Positions 53,365 to 61,022 of a DNA stretch of 64,000 nt are shown one piece after another; the stretch's first letter is position 1; every line of letters begins with the position of its first letter. This stretch comes from Viridibacterium sediminicola. GTDB taxonomy: Bacteria > Pseudomonadota > Gammaproteobacteria > Burkholderiales > Rhodocyclaceae. The notes under the pieces were generated by a model that saw only the letters and a program-made list of their open reading frames with translations, was not told where the DNA came from and ran no database searches. Where the stretch lies: assembly GCF_039631295.1 (NCBI RefSeq), contig NZ_JBDIVE010000009.1:62001-126000 (forward strand), read 5' to 3'. Position numbers and translations under genes: made by a program.

Positions 53365-53910
53365 ATGGCAAATCCGGCAATCGCGATTCTGGCAGGGGGC
53401 TGCTTCTGGTGTCTCGAAGCTGTCTATGAAGAGGTGCGCGGCGTCAGCGCAGTCGTCTCCGGCTACATCGGCGGCGAGCTGCCCGACCCGGATTACGAGG
53501 CGATCTGCACCGGCCGCACCGGGCATGCCGAGGCCGTACGCCTGAGCTTCGACCCGGATGTGGTCAGCTATCGCGAGCTGCTCGAAGTCTTTTTCGCCAT
53601 TCACGATCCGACCCAGCTCAATCGGCAGGGCAACGATGTCGGCACGCAGTACCGCTCGGCCATTTTCTGGCTCGACGAGGCGCAGCGCGATACAGCGCAG
53701 GGCGTCATCGACGAGCTGACGGTTGGTCGTGTATTTGCTGCGCCGATCGTTACCGAGCTGGTCGCCGCGCCGCACTTCTACCCGGCTGAGGCCTATCACC
53801 AGCATTACTATGCGCAGCATCCGATGCAGTCCTACTGCGCCTATGTGGTGGCGCCCAAGCTCGACAAATTCCGCAAGACCCTCGCGCGTCTGCGCAAACC
53901 CCAGCCATGA
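53365..53910 (+). CDS. msrA: Peptide methionine-S-sulfoxide reductase MsrA
   Basis: A 181-residue MsrA that repairs oxidised methionine. The active site is 'GGCFWCLEAVYEEV' with the catalytic Cys in GCFW; 'GHAEAVRLSFDPDVVSY' and 'YHQHYYAQHP' are typical. The C-terminal resolving Cys of some MsrA proteins is not obvious here apart from 'MQSYCAYV'. The stop overlaps the tcdA start by 4 nt. Confidence 0.95.
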   Translation: MANPAIAILAGGCFWCLEAVYEEVRGVSAVVSGYIGGELPDPDYEAICTGRTGHAEAVRLSFDPDVVSYRELLEVFFAIHDPTQLNRQGNDVGTQYRSAIFWLDEAQRDTAQGVIDELTVGRVFAAPIVTELVAAPHFYPAEAYHQHYYAQHPMQSYCAYVVAPKLDKFRKTLARLRKPQP

Positions 53911-54698
53911 CTGATCCGCAGGCGATGGATTTTGCCCGCCGCTTCGGCGGCGTTGCCCGTCTGCATGGCGATGCCGCCTTGCAGGCATTCCAGCATGCAC
54001 GGGTGTGCGTGGTCGGGGTGGGCGGGGTCGGCTCCTGGGTCGTCGAAGCGCTGGCGCGCAATGCGGTCGGGCAGCTGACCCTGATCGATCTGGACATGAT
54101 TGCCGAGTCCAATACCAACCGCCAGCTGCATGCCCTGGGTGATGCCTGGGGCCGTGCCAAGGTCGATGCGATGCGCGAGCGCGTGCTGGCCATCAATCCA
54201 GGCTGCGCAGTGCACTGCGTCGAAGACTTTGTGAGCGAAGACAATCTCTATGCGCTGCTTGCCGGCCATCACGCGGTGGTCGATGCCATCGACAATGTGC
54301 GCGTCAAAGCAGCGATGGCTGCGTACTGCAAGGCGCAGAACCAGTATCTGGTGATGTGTGGCAGCGCAGGCGGCAAGAAGGATCCGACGCGTCTGTGCGT
54401 CGATGATTTGTCGCGCACCGAGCAAGACCCGCTGCTCGCCAAGGTGCGCTCGCGCCTGCGCAAGGACTACGCCTTTCCGCGCGATGTGCGGCGCAAGTTC
54501 GGCATCGAGGCCGTGTATTCCACCGAGCCGGTGCAGCAGCCCGATGTCTGTAGCAGCGAAGCGGGCGCCGGTCCCCAGGGCTTGTCGTGTGCGGGCTATG
54601 GTTCGGATGTCTGCGTTACTGCAACGGCGGGCTTGTTCGCTGCTGCGCGCGTACTGGCCGCACTCAGCCAAATCAACCAAAGCGTGGAGCGTGTATGA
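53907..54698 (+). CDS. tcdA: tRNA threonylcarbamoyladenosine dehydratase (TcdA/CsdL)
   Basis: A 263-residue E1-like ThiF-family enzyme that cyclises N6-threonylcarbamoyladenosine in tRNA to ct6A. Features: 'RFGGVARLHGD', nucleotide-binding 'VVGVGGVGSWVVEALARN', 'IDLDMIAESNTNRQ', 'HAVVDAIDNVRVKAA', and the later 'RDVRRKFGIEAVYSTEP' and 'CAGYGSDVCVTATAG' parts. It overlaps msrA and cbiX by 4 nt at each end. A generic HesA/MoeB activity is less likely given this full TcdA pattern. Confidence 0.93.
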   Translation: MTDPQAMDFARRFGGVARLHGDAALQAFQHARVCVVGVGGVGSWVVEALARNAVGQLTLIDLDMIAESNTNRQLHALGDAWGRAKVDAMRERVLAINPGCAVHCVEDFVSEDNLYALLAGHHAVVDAIDNVRVKAAMAAYCKAQNQYLVMCGSAGGKKDPTRLCVDDLSRTEQDPLLAKVRSRLRKDYAFPRDVRRKFGIEAVYSTEPVQQPDVCSSEAGAGPQGLSCAGYGSDVCVTATAGLFAAARVLAALSQINQSVERV

Positions 54699-55060
54699 GT
54701 CGTGCCATCATCTTGTTTGCCCACGGCGCCCGCGATCCGGAATGGGCGCGTCCGCTTGAGCGCCTGGCGCTCGCGGTGCGTACGGCCAGCCCACAAGACT
54801 GGGTGCTGACAGCCTTTCTGGAGTTCATGGCGCCGGACCTCGCTGCCGCTGCCGATGCGGCCGTGGCTGCGGGTGCGCGTGAGTTGATCGTGGTGCCGGT
54901 GTTCCTGGCGCAAGGCGGTCATGTGCGTCGTGATCTGCCACGCATGCTCGAAGAGATTGCTGCGCGCTATCCTGCCGTGCAGATCGAGTTGCGTGCTGCG
55001 CTGGGCGAGTCGCAAGTGGTCATCGATGCGATGGCGCAGGCCGTGCTGAGCACCGCATAA
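54695..55060 (+). CDS. Short sirohydrochlorin/CbiX-type chelatase
   Basis: A 121-residue single-domain CbiX (CbiXS/SirB-like) protein that would insert Co or Fe into sirohydrochlorin for cobalamin or siroheme. Two metal-binding His are visible: 'LFAHGARDPEW' near the N-terminus and 'AQGGHVRRDLPRM' in the middle. Siroheme would be needed by nitrite/sulfite reductases of a nitrate assimilator. The ATG overlaps the tcdA stop by 4 nt. Confidence 0.85.
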   Translation: MSRAIILFAHGARDPEWARPLERLALAVRTASPQDWVLTAFLEFMAPDLAAAADAAVAAGARELIVVPVFLAQGGHVRRDLPRMLEEIAARYPAVQIELRAALGESQVVIDAMAQAVLSTA

Positions 55061-55216
55061 CACAAAACTCCGGCGTCTGCCTTGCGTTGGCGCGCCATGC
55101 AGCGTGTCGTCATGGCGTACAATTAAAGCCTTTCCGACCGCTGCCGATAACCTTGTCTGGGCCCGCCAAGGCGGATGACAGACAACATACAGCAAGAACA
55201 CTCAGGAGATGCTTTC

Positions 55217-56380
55217 ATGGCCAAGGGCGATATTGTTCAGCTCAAGTTTGAAGACTTCAAGGACCCCTCCACGGGTGCCCGCGTCACGCGCCTGACGCCG
55301 ACTGACGTCACGTGTCACCGCAATTATTTCTATCAGAAGTGCTTCACCAACGATGGCAGCAAGCTGCTCTTTGGCGGCCTGTTCGACAACGACAGCTGGA
55401 ACGCCTACCTGCTGGACCTGAACACGCAAACGGCGCGTCAGCTCACCGACGGCAAGGGCAAGGTCGATAACACGTTCGGCAACTTCCTCTCGCCGGACGA
55501 CAAGTACCTCTATTACGTCAAGGGCGGTCGCGAGCTGCGTCGCGTCGCACTCGACTCGCTCGAAGAGCAAGTTCTCTACACCGTGCCGCAAGGCTACAAG
55601 GGCTACGGCACCTGGGTGTCCAACTCGGCCTGTACCAAGCTGGTCGGCATCGAAGTGGTCGAAGGCGACCTGCTGCCGCTCAAGACCTGGGAAGAGTTCG
55701 CAGTTCAGTACCACAACAAGCCGCGCTGCCGTCTCGTCGTGATCGACATCGCCACGGGTACCAGCAAGGTCATCTTTGAACAAGCCAAGTGGATGGGTCA
55801 CCCGCTGTATCGTCCCTTCGATGATCACACCGTTGCGTTCTGCCACGAAGGTCCGCATGACCTCGTTGATGCACGCATGTGGTTTGTCGATGAAGATGGC
55901 CAGAACGTACGCAAGGTCAAGGACCACGAGCCGGGCGAGAGCTGCACGCACGAGTTCTTCGTGCCGGACGGTTCGAAGATGATGTACGTCTCCTACAAGA
56001 AGGGCAGCACGGATCGCTGGATCTGCGTGGCTGATCCGGTCACCCTCGAGAATGAAGCCATTCTCACCATGCCGGCGTGCTCGCATCTCTACAGCAATTA
56101 CGACGGCAGCCTGGCAGTGGGCGACGGCTGCGATACGCCGCCGGATGTTGCAGATACCGCCTCGCACACCCACGAGAACGATCCCTTCCTGTACCTCTTC
56201 GATCTGAAGAACAAGACGACCACCAAGATCTGCGAACACCGCACATCCTGGAAGGTGTACCGCGAAGATCGCCAGGTCACCCATCCGCATCCGTCTTTCA
56301 CGCCGGACGACAAGCGCGTGTTGTTTACGTCTGACTTTGAAGGCGAGCCGGCGCTGTATCTGGCAGATTTGCCCGCCTGA
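55217..56380 (+). CDS. ogl: Oligogalacturonate lyase (PL22)
   Basis: A 387-residue cytoplasmic seven-bladed propeller enzyme. It should split oligogalacturonides (pectin fragments) into unsaturated monomers. The residues of the Yersinia enzyme (His242 base; metal ligands His287, Gln350, His353, His355, from memory) align here with a constant offset of +3: His245 ('CTHEFF'), His290 ('CSHLYSN'), Gln353, His356 and His358 ('RQVTHPHPSF'). There is no signal peptide. The ATG at 55217 has AGGAGA 7 nt upstream; a TACAAT -10-like box lies at 55118-55123. No other pectin gene is nearby; a terminator follows. Confidence 0.9.
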   Translation: MAKGDIVQLKFEDFKDPSTGARVTRLTPTDVTCHRNYFYQKCFTNDGSKLLFGGLFDNDSWNAYLLDLNTQTARQLTDGKGKVDNTFGNFLSPDDKYLYYVKGGRELRRVALDSLEEQVLYTVPQGYKGYGTWVSNSACTKLVGIEVVEGDLLPLKTWEEFAVQYHNKPRCRLVVIDIATGTSKVIFEQAKWMGHPLYRPFDDHTVAFCHEGPHDLVDARMWFVDEDGQNVRKVKDHEPGESCTHEFFVPDGSKMMYVSYKKGSTDRWICVADPVTLENEAILTMPACSHLYSNYDGSLAVGDGCDTPPDVADTASHTHENDPFLYLFDLKNKTTTKICEHRTSWKVYREDRQVTHPHPSFTPDDKRVLFTSDFEGEPALYLADLPA

Positions 56381-56409
56381 TTAAGTATTTAGCCCGCTTT
56401 TCAGCATCT

Positions 56410-56439
56410 AAAAGGCCGCGCAAGCGGCCTTTTGTTTTT
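56410..56439 (+). terminator. Intrinsic terminator after the oligogalacturonate lyase gene
   Basis: AAAAGGCCGC (56410-56419), loop GCAA, GCGGCCTTTT (56424-56433) form a perfect 10-bp stem followed by GTTTTTA, a strong rho-independent terminator 30 nt past the stop codon. Confidence 0.9.
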
Positions 56440-56658
56440 ATTGCAATTTCATTATGAAAATTGCTGTGATGCACAAGTCTGACGGCTGTTGCGTGAATGC
56501 AACAAAGAGTCTTTCTTCCGGCGACAAAAGGTAGTTCGGTCTTGCTGGAAGCTTGTCCGCTTTGCAAGAATGCGACACAACTTCTCGAATTAGTAGAGAG
56601 GTAAGGCGGGCAGGCAGCACAACGCACCTCCCGGTCTTCAATCATGAGGAGAAATTCA

Positions 56659-57789
56659 ATGCAGAAGAAACTCATCGCCGTGGCCGTTGCCGGCCTGCTG
56701 TCTGGCGCCGCTTTCGCACAAACTTCCGTCACCATCGGCGGTAAGGTTGACGTGGGTTACCAATTCGCAAAGACGGTCAATGCTGACGTCAATGGCGGCG
56801 CACAAGGTGGCGGCACCAACGAAACGATGACCGACGGTTCGGCGACCTCTTCCCGCGTCACCTTCGTTGCCAAGGAAGATCTGGGTTCGGGCATGTCCGC
56901 TGAAGTCAATATGGACCTGCGTTTCTCGGGTGGTTACGAGCAAGGCAAGACCGGTCTGACGACCTCCGACAAGCGCCTGCTGATCCTGCGCTCGCCGATC
57001 CTCAATGCATACTGGGGTGTGGGCAATCTGGGTGGTCAGTACTACTTCGGCGTGACCGAAAAGCCCTACATGATCGCTCCGAAGGATCTGGAAATCGTCA
57101 AGTTCGGCGTCTCGCAACTGCGTGAATCCTCGCTGACCAGCCGCAACACCACGCTGTTTACCAACCCGATCACGGTTGGCCCGGTGACCGCGCTGTTCCA
57201 CACATCCTACGCGATTGGTGATGGCCGCACCTCTGGCCTCAACAACGTTTCCAGCGTCAGCGCTGGTGACGTCCGCGCTGCCGGTCTGGAACTGAAGATT
57301 GGTGAAATGTTCAGCCTGGGTTCGGATTACAACCAACGCCAAAGCACGACTACTGCCGCTGCCACCCGCAATGGCATGATCTTCACGCACACCTTCGTGA
57401 ATGTGAAGCCGCTGACCGGCCTCAAGCTGGCTGCTTCGTTCAATACCTACCGTGGTTACAACTCGGTTGAAGGCGGCGCCTTCCAGGAAAAGAACACCAA
57501 CTTCGTTGCTGCTTACAACCTGAACAGCAAGCTGGAACTGGGTCTGGCGATTTCGCACCTGAACGACCTGGGTGCTAACCGCAACAGCGGTAAGGCCTGG
57601 ATGGCAGGCGCTTCGTACTTCCTGACGAAGAACACCTTCGTGTATGTCGCTCGCAGCAAGACCGATTTCGAGCGCAACCAAGGCACGATCTCCGGCGCCA
57701 AGTACGATGGTACCGCTGCTGGTTTCATCAGCACGATCAGCAAGTCGGACGCAGCTCTGACCCGCGTTGGTATCGTCAAGGAATTCTGA
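56659..57789 (+). CDS. Gram-negative general porin (16-strand type)
   Basis: A 376-residue outer membrane porin of the betaproteobacterial Porin_4 type. The signal peptide is residues 1-20 ('VAGLLSGAAFA' then QTSVTIGGKVDVGYQF). The barrel has typical stretches such as 'SRVTFVAKEDLGSGMSAEV' and ends in 'RVGIVKEF' with a terminal Phe. AGGAGA precedes the ATG. It lies downstream of the oligogalacturonate lyase gene but is separated by a terminator and 220 nt, so it is probably its own transcript and highly expressed. It may admit small solutes including short oligosaccharides (guess). Confidence 0.9.
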   Translation: MQKKLIAVAVAGLLSGAAFAQTSVTIGGKVDVGYQFAKTVNADVNGGAQGGGTNETMTDGSATSSRVTFVAKEDLGSGMSAEVNMDLRFSGGYEQGKTGLTTSDKRLLILRSPILNAYWGVGNLGGQYYFGVTEKPYMIAPKDLEIVKFGVSQLRESSLTSRNTTLFTNPITVGPVTALFHTSYAIGDGRTSGLNNVSSVSAGDVRAAGLELKIGEMFSLGSDYNQRQSTTTAAATRNGMIFTHTFVNVKPLTGLKLAASFNTYRGYNSVEGGAFQEKNTNFVAAYNLNSKLELGLAISHLNDLGANRNSGKAWMAGASYFLTKNTFVYVARSKTDFERNQGTISGAKYDGTAAGFISTISKSDAALTRVGIVKEF

Positions 57790-57817
57790 TCTTTCGCAAG
57801 AGAGAACAGATTCATGG

Positions 57818-57845
57818 AGCGGCCCTTTCGAGGGCCGCTTTTTGT
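57818..57845 (+). terminator. Intrinsic terminator with UUCG tetraloop after the porin gene
   Basis: A 9-bp stem AGCGGCCCT / AGGGCCGCT (57818-57826, 57831-57839) closed by TTCG, followed by a T-rich run, TTTTTGTTT. It ends the porin transcript. Confidence 0.92.
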
Positions 57846-57874
57846 TTGTCTGCGTGCATTACGATGGCGTGCAT

Positions 57875-59389
57875 ATGAGCACGAACAAGCCCCCCAATAT
57901 TTTTGCCGCGCCGCCACCCTCTGGGGTGGATCTGTACTTTCGGCGTGCTTTAAGCGCTGCACAGGCCGGGCGTTATGCCGAGGCTGAAAGCCTGTGCCGG
58001 CTGGTGCTGCAGCAGCAACCGCAGCATTTCGAGGCGCTTCATCTGTGTGGGCTGGTGCAGCATCTGTCCGGGCGCCAGGCGGAAGCTTTGCGTGCACTGG
58101 ATCGCGCACTGCTGGTGCAGCCGCGTTCCGCCAAAGCACTTAACAATCGTGGTGTGGTGTTGCACGGCTTGGGACGTTCCGCTGAAGCGCTGCAGGCGCA
58201 TGACGCAGCTCTTGTGCAACAGCCTGCTTATGTAGATGCGATGCTCAATCGCGGTGTGGCCTTGAAGGCGCTTGGCCGGCTGGACGAAGCCATTGCCGCC
58301 TATGAACAGGCGCTGGCGCTGGATCCGCGCATGGCGGATGGCTGGAGCAATCTCGGGGTGATCCTGCAGGATCAGCGGCGCTTTGAAGCCGCCCTGGAGG
58401 CGTATGCGCGAGCGATCGTACTGGCGCCCGAGTATGCCGATGCACATTGGAACGAGGCGCGCTGCCGCTTGTTACTGGGCGATTACGCGCTGGGCTGGGA
58501 TAAATATGAATGGCGCTGGCGGCGCGCGAGTTTCGCTCGCCAGCACCGCGACTTCACGCAGCCGCGCTGGCAAGGCGAGGATCTGGCCGGACGGACGATT
58601 TTGCTGCACGCCGAACAAGGGCTGGGCGACAGTTTGCAATGTCTGCGCTACCTGCCTTTGCTTGCAGCACGGGGTGGGCGAGTACTACTGGAAGTCCAGG
58701 CGCCCCTGGTTTCTTTGTTGAAAGACTTTCCCGGTGTCGAGGCCGTGTTTGCGCGTGGAGCCGCCTTAGCGGCTTTTGATCTGCATTGCCCTCTACTGAG
58801 CTTGCCGCATGTATTCGCGACGCGGCTCGATACGATTCCGCCCAATGTCCGGCCCGCTGCGCCGGATGCTCAGCGCGTTGCTGCCTGGGGTGCACGCCTG
58901 GGTCCGAAGCGCGGCACTCTGCGCGTTGGATTGGTGTGGTCGGGTAATCCTGCGCAGCAGGACAATCATTTGCGCTCATTGGCGCTGAGGGATTTGCTGC
59001 GGATTACTGCACCGGAAATCGAATGCATCAGCCTGCAAAAGGAATTGCGCAGCGATGAGGAGCGCGCCTTGGTGGCCGATGGGACAATTCGCCATTTTGG
59101 CGAGGATCTGGCTGATTTCGCAGAGACGGCGGCCTTGATGACGCAGGTCGATCTGGTGATTTCCGTGTGCACCTCGGTCGCCCATCTGGCAGGCGTCATG
59201 GAGCGCCCTGTCTGGGTATTACTGCAGTATGCGCATGACTGGCGCTGGCTGCTTGAGCGCGAGGACAGCCCCTGGTATCCCACGGCGCGACTGTTCCGCC
59301 AGAACCGACAGGGCGATTGGGCGGGGCTGATTGACGAGCAGCTGATGCCGGCTTTGCGTCAGCACATTGAGGGAGTTTCCCATGCATGA
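57875..59389 (+). CDS. TPR protein with GT9-like C-terminal domain (paralogue 1)
   Basis: A 504-residue protein. About residues 20-200 form tetratricopeptide repeats ('ALNNRGVVLHGLGRSAEAL' and similar). The C-terminal half (about 240-500) resembles the ADP-heptose-transferase (GT9) fold: 'LLHAEQGLGDSLQ' with G-x-GD at 249-252, 'VGLVWSGNPAQQDNH', and 'VISVCTSVAHLAG' with a conserved His. The family is seen in proteobacteria but its acceptor is unknown; protein or glycan glycosylation is inference. ATG at 57875. The next paralogue overlaps it by 8 nt. Confidence 0.75.
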   Translation: MSTNKPPNIFAAPPPSGVDLYFRRALSAAQAGRYAEAESLCRLVLQQQPQHFEALHLCGLVQHLSGRQAEALRALDRALLVQPRSAKALNNRGVVLHGLGRSAEALQAHDAALVQQPAYVDAMLNRGVALKALGRLDEAIAAYEQALALDPRMADGWSNLGVILQDQRRFEAALEAYARAIVLAPEYADAHWNEARCRLLLGDYALGWDKYEWRWRRASFARQHRDFTQPRWQGEDLAGRTILLHAEQGLGDSLQCLRYLPLLAARGGRVLLEVQAPLVSLLKDFPGVEAVFARGAALAAFDLHCPLLSLPHVFATRLDTIPPNVRPAAPDAQRVAAWGARLGPKRGTLRVGLVWSGNPAQQDNHLRSLALRDLLRITAPEIECISLQKELRSDEERALVADGTIRHFGEDLADFAETAALMTQVDLVISVCTSVAHLAGVMERPVWVLLQYAHDWRWLLEREDSPWYPTARLFRQNRQGDWAGLIDEQLMPALRQHIEGVSHA

Positions 59390-61013
59390 GGCGTACGCCG
59401 TGCTTGAAAAGAAGCTCCGCCGCACACTCAAACAGCAGCCCGGGCACGTCGAATCCACGCTTGAGCTCAGCCACCTGCTGGCTGAGCGGGGCGAGCTGGC
59501 CGAAGCATTGAAATTGCTGCGGCGTGCCGCCTTGATGCATCCCCAAGCTTTACGTGTCCAGTGCGCCTTGGGTTCGCTGGCTTTGACGGCGGGTGAAACC
59601 GAACAGGCGATGCAGGCATTTCGCCGCGCCAGTCTGCTGCAGCCGGATAGCGCTGAAATCCAGTTCTATATGGCCAATACCCTGGCCGCACAGGCGGCGC
59701 CGCTGGAGGAGGTGTTGGCTGCGTATGCGCTGGCCAGGGCGAAAGATCCGGATTTCCAGCCCGCTTATTTGGCAACGGCCGCTTTGCTGCGTGTGGTGAG
59801 GCGCTATGCGGAGGCGCTGGCGATCTTGAATGCGGCGAGCACACGACATGTGCCTTCCGCTGAGTTGCTGCGTAATCGTGCGATTACGCGCATGGCTTTG
59901 GAGGATTACAGCGGTGCTTTGGCGGATCTCGATGCAGCGGTCTCAGCCGAACCTGCGCACCCCGATGGGCATAATTTCCGTGGCAATGCCTTGCAAAAGT
60001 TGGGTCGCTTTGACGATGCGCTAGCCAGCTTCCAGCTGGCGCAGATCCTCAGCCCGGATTACGCCAGTGCGCACTGGAACGAGGCGCTGTGCCGTTTGAG
60101 TATGGGCGACTGGTCGCGTGAAACCTGGCACAAATATGAATGGGGCTGGCAGCTTGGTGAGCGCCACCCGCAGCGTTCGTTTGTGCAAGCGCGATGGACA
60201 GGGGAGCAGTGCCTGGCCGGTAAACGGATCTTGCTGCACGACGAGCAGGGTCTGGGCGATACCTTGCAGTTCAGCCGTTTTGCGCTGTCTGTGGCGCAGC
60301 TCGGGGCAGAGGTCATTCTGCACGTGCAGCCGGCCTTGAAGAGCTTGCTGCAAAGCCTGCCTGGACTTGCTGCGGTGATTGCCGAGGGGGAGGCGATTCC
60401 GCCATTTGATTACCATTGTCCGTTGCTGAGCTTGCCCGGTGCGCTGGGCAACCATGCGGGCAATATTCCTGTACCGGCTGAGGCCTTGGCGCCAGATCAG
60501 GCCAGTCGTGACAAATGGCAAGCGCGCATTGCTGGGCTGTCACCGAGTTTGCCCGGCCTGCGCGTCGGGGTCGTTTGGTCCGGCAACGTCGCACAAGGGG
60601 ACAACCATAAGCGTTCCTTGCCTTTGGCAAGCATGTTGGCGATGCGCGTACCTGGTGTGTCCTTTGTCAGCTTGCAGCAGCAGGCGAGTGAAGCGGAATT
60701 GGCGATGCTGGCGCAAGCCGGGGTGCCGCATTTCGGTGCCGAGCTGGAGAGCTTCGCGGATACGGCAGCGCTGATTACGCAGATGCACCTGGTGATCTCG
60801 GTCTGCACTTCGGTCGCACATCTGGCCGGAGCGATGGCGGCGCCATGTTGGGTGCTGCTGGCGCGGCCGCATTGCTGGCGCTGGTTGAACGACGCAGAGA
60901 CAACACCGTGGTACCCCTCGGTACGCCTGTTCAGGCAGCTGCAGCCAGGCGTTTGGGATGATGTGGCGGTCGCAGTGCGGGCTGCGCTGGCCTTGCAGTC
61001 AGCGCCAGCTTGA
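59382..61013 (+). CDS. TPR protein with GT9-like C-terminal domain (paralogue 2)
   Basis: A 543-residue paralogue of the upstream gene. TPR-like helices fill about residues 1-230 ('LSHLLAERGELAEALKLL', 'FRGNALQKLGRFDDALASF'). The C-terminal domain repeats the same marks: 'LLHDEQGLGDTLQ', 'VGVVWSGNVAQGDNHKRSL', 'LVISVCTSVAHLAGAM' and 'WRWLNDAETTPWYPS'. GGGAG lies 6 nt before the ATG, inside the end of paralogue 1, so the two are translated together. It converges with paralogue 3, 9 nt away. Confidence 0.75.
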   Translation: MHEAYAVLEKKLRRTLKQQPGHVESTLELSHLLAERGELAEALKLLRRAALMHPQALRVQCALGSLALTAGETEQAMQAFRRASLLQPDSAEIQFYMANTLAAQAAPLEEVLAAYALARAKDPDFQPAYLATAALLRVVRRYAEALAILNAASTRHVPSAELLRNRAITRMALEDYSGALADLDAAVSAEPAHPDGHNFRGNALQKLGRFDDALASFQLAQILSPDYASAHWNEALCRLSMGDWSRETWHKYEWGWQLGERHPQRSFVQARWTGEQCLAGKRILLHDEQGLGDTLQFSRFALSVAQLGAEVILHVQPALKSLLQSLPGLAAVIAEGEAIPPFDYHCPLLSLPGALGNHAGNIPVPAEALAPDQASRDKWQARIAGLSPSLPGLRVGVVWSGNVAQGDNHKRSLPLASMLAMRVPGVSFVSLQQQASEAELAMLAQAGVPHFGAELESFADTAALITQMHLVISVCTSVAHLAGAMAAPCWVLLARPHCWRWLNDAETTPWYPSVRLFRQLQPGVWDDVAVAVRAALALQSAPA

Positions 61014-61022
61014 CCGGGACGC

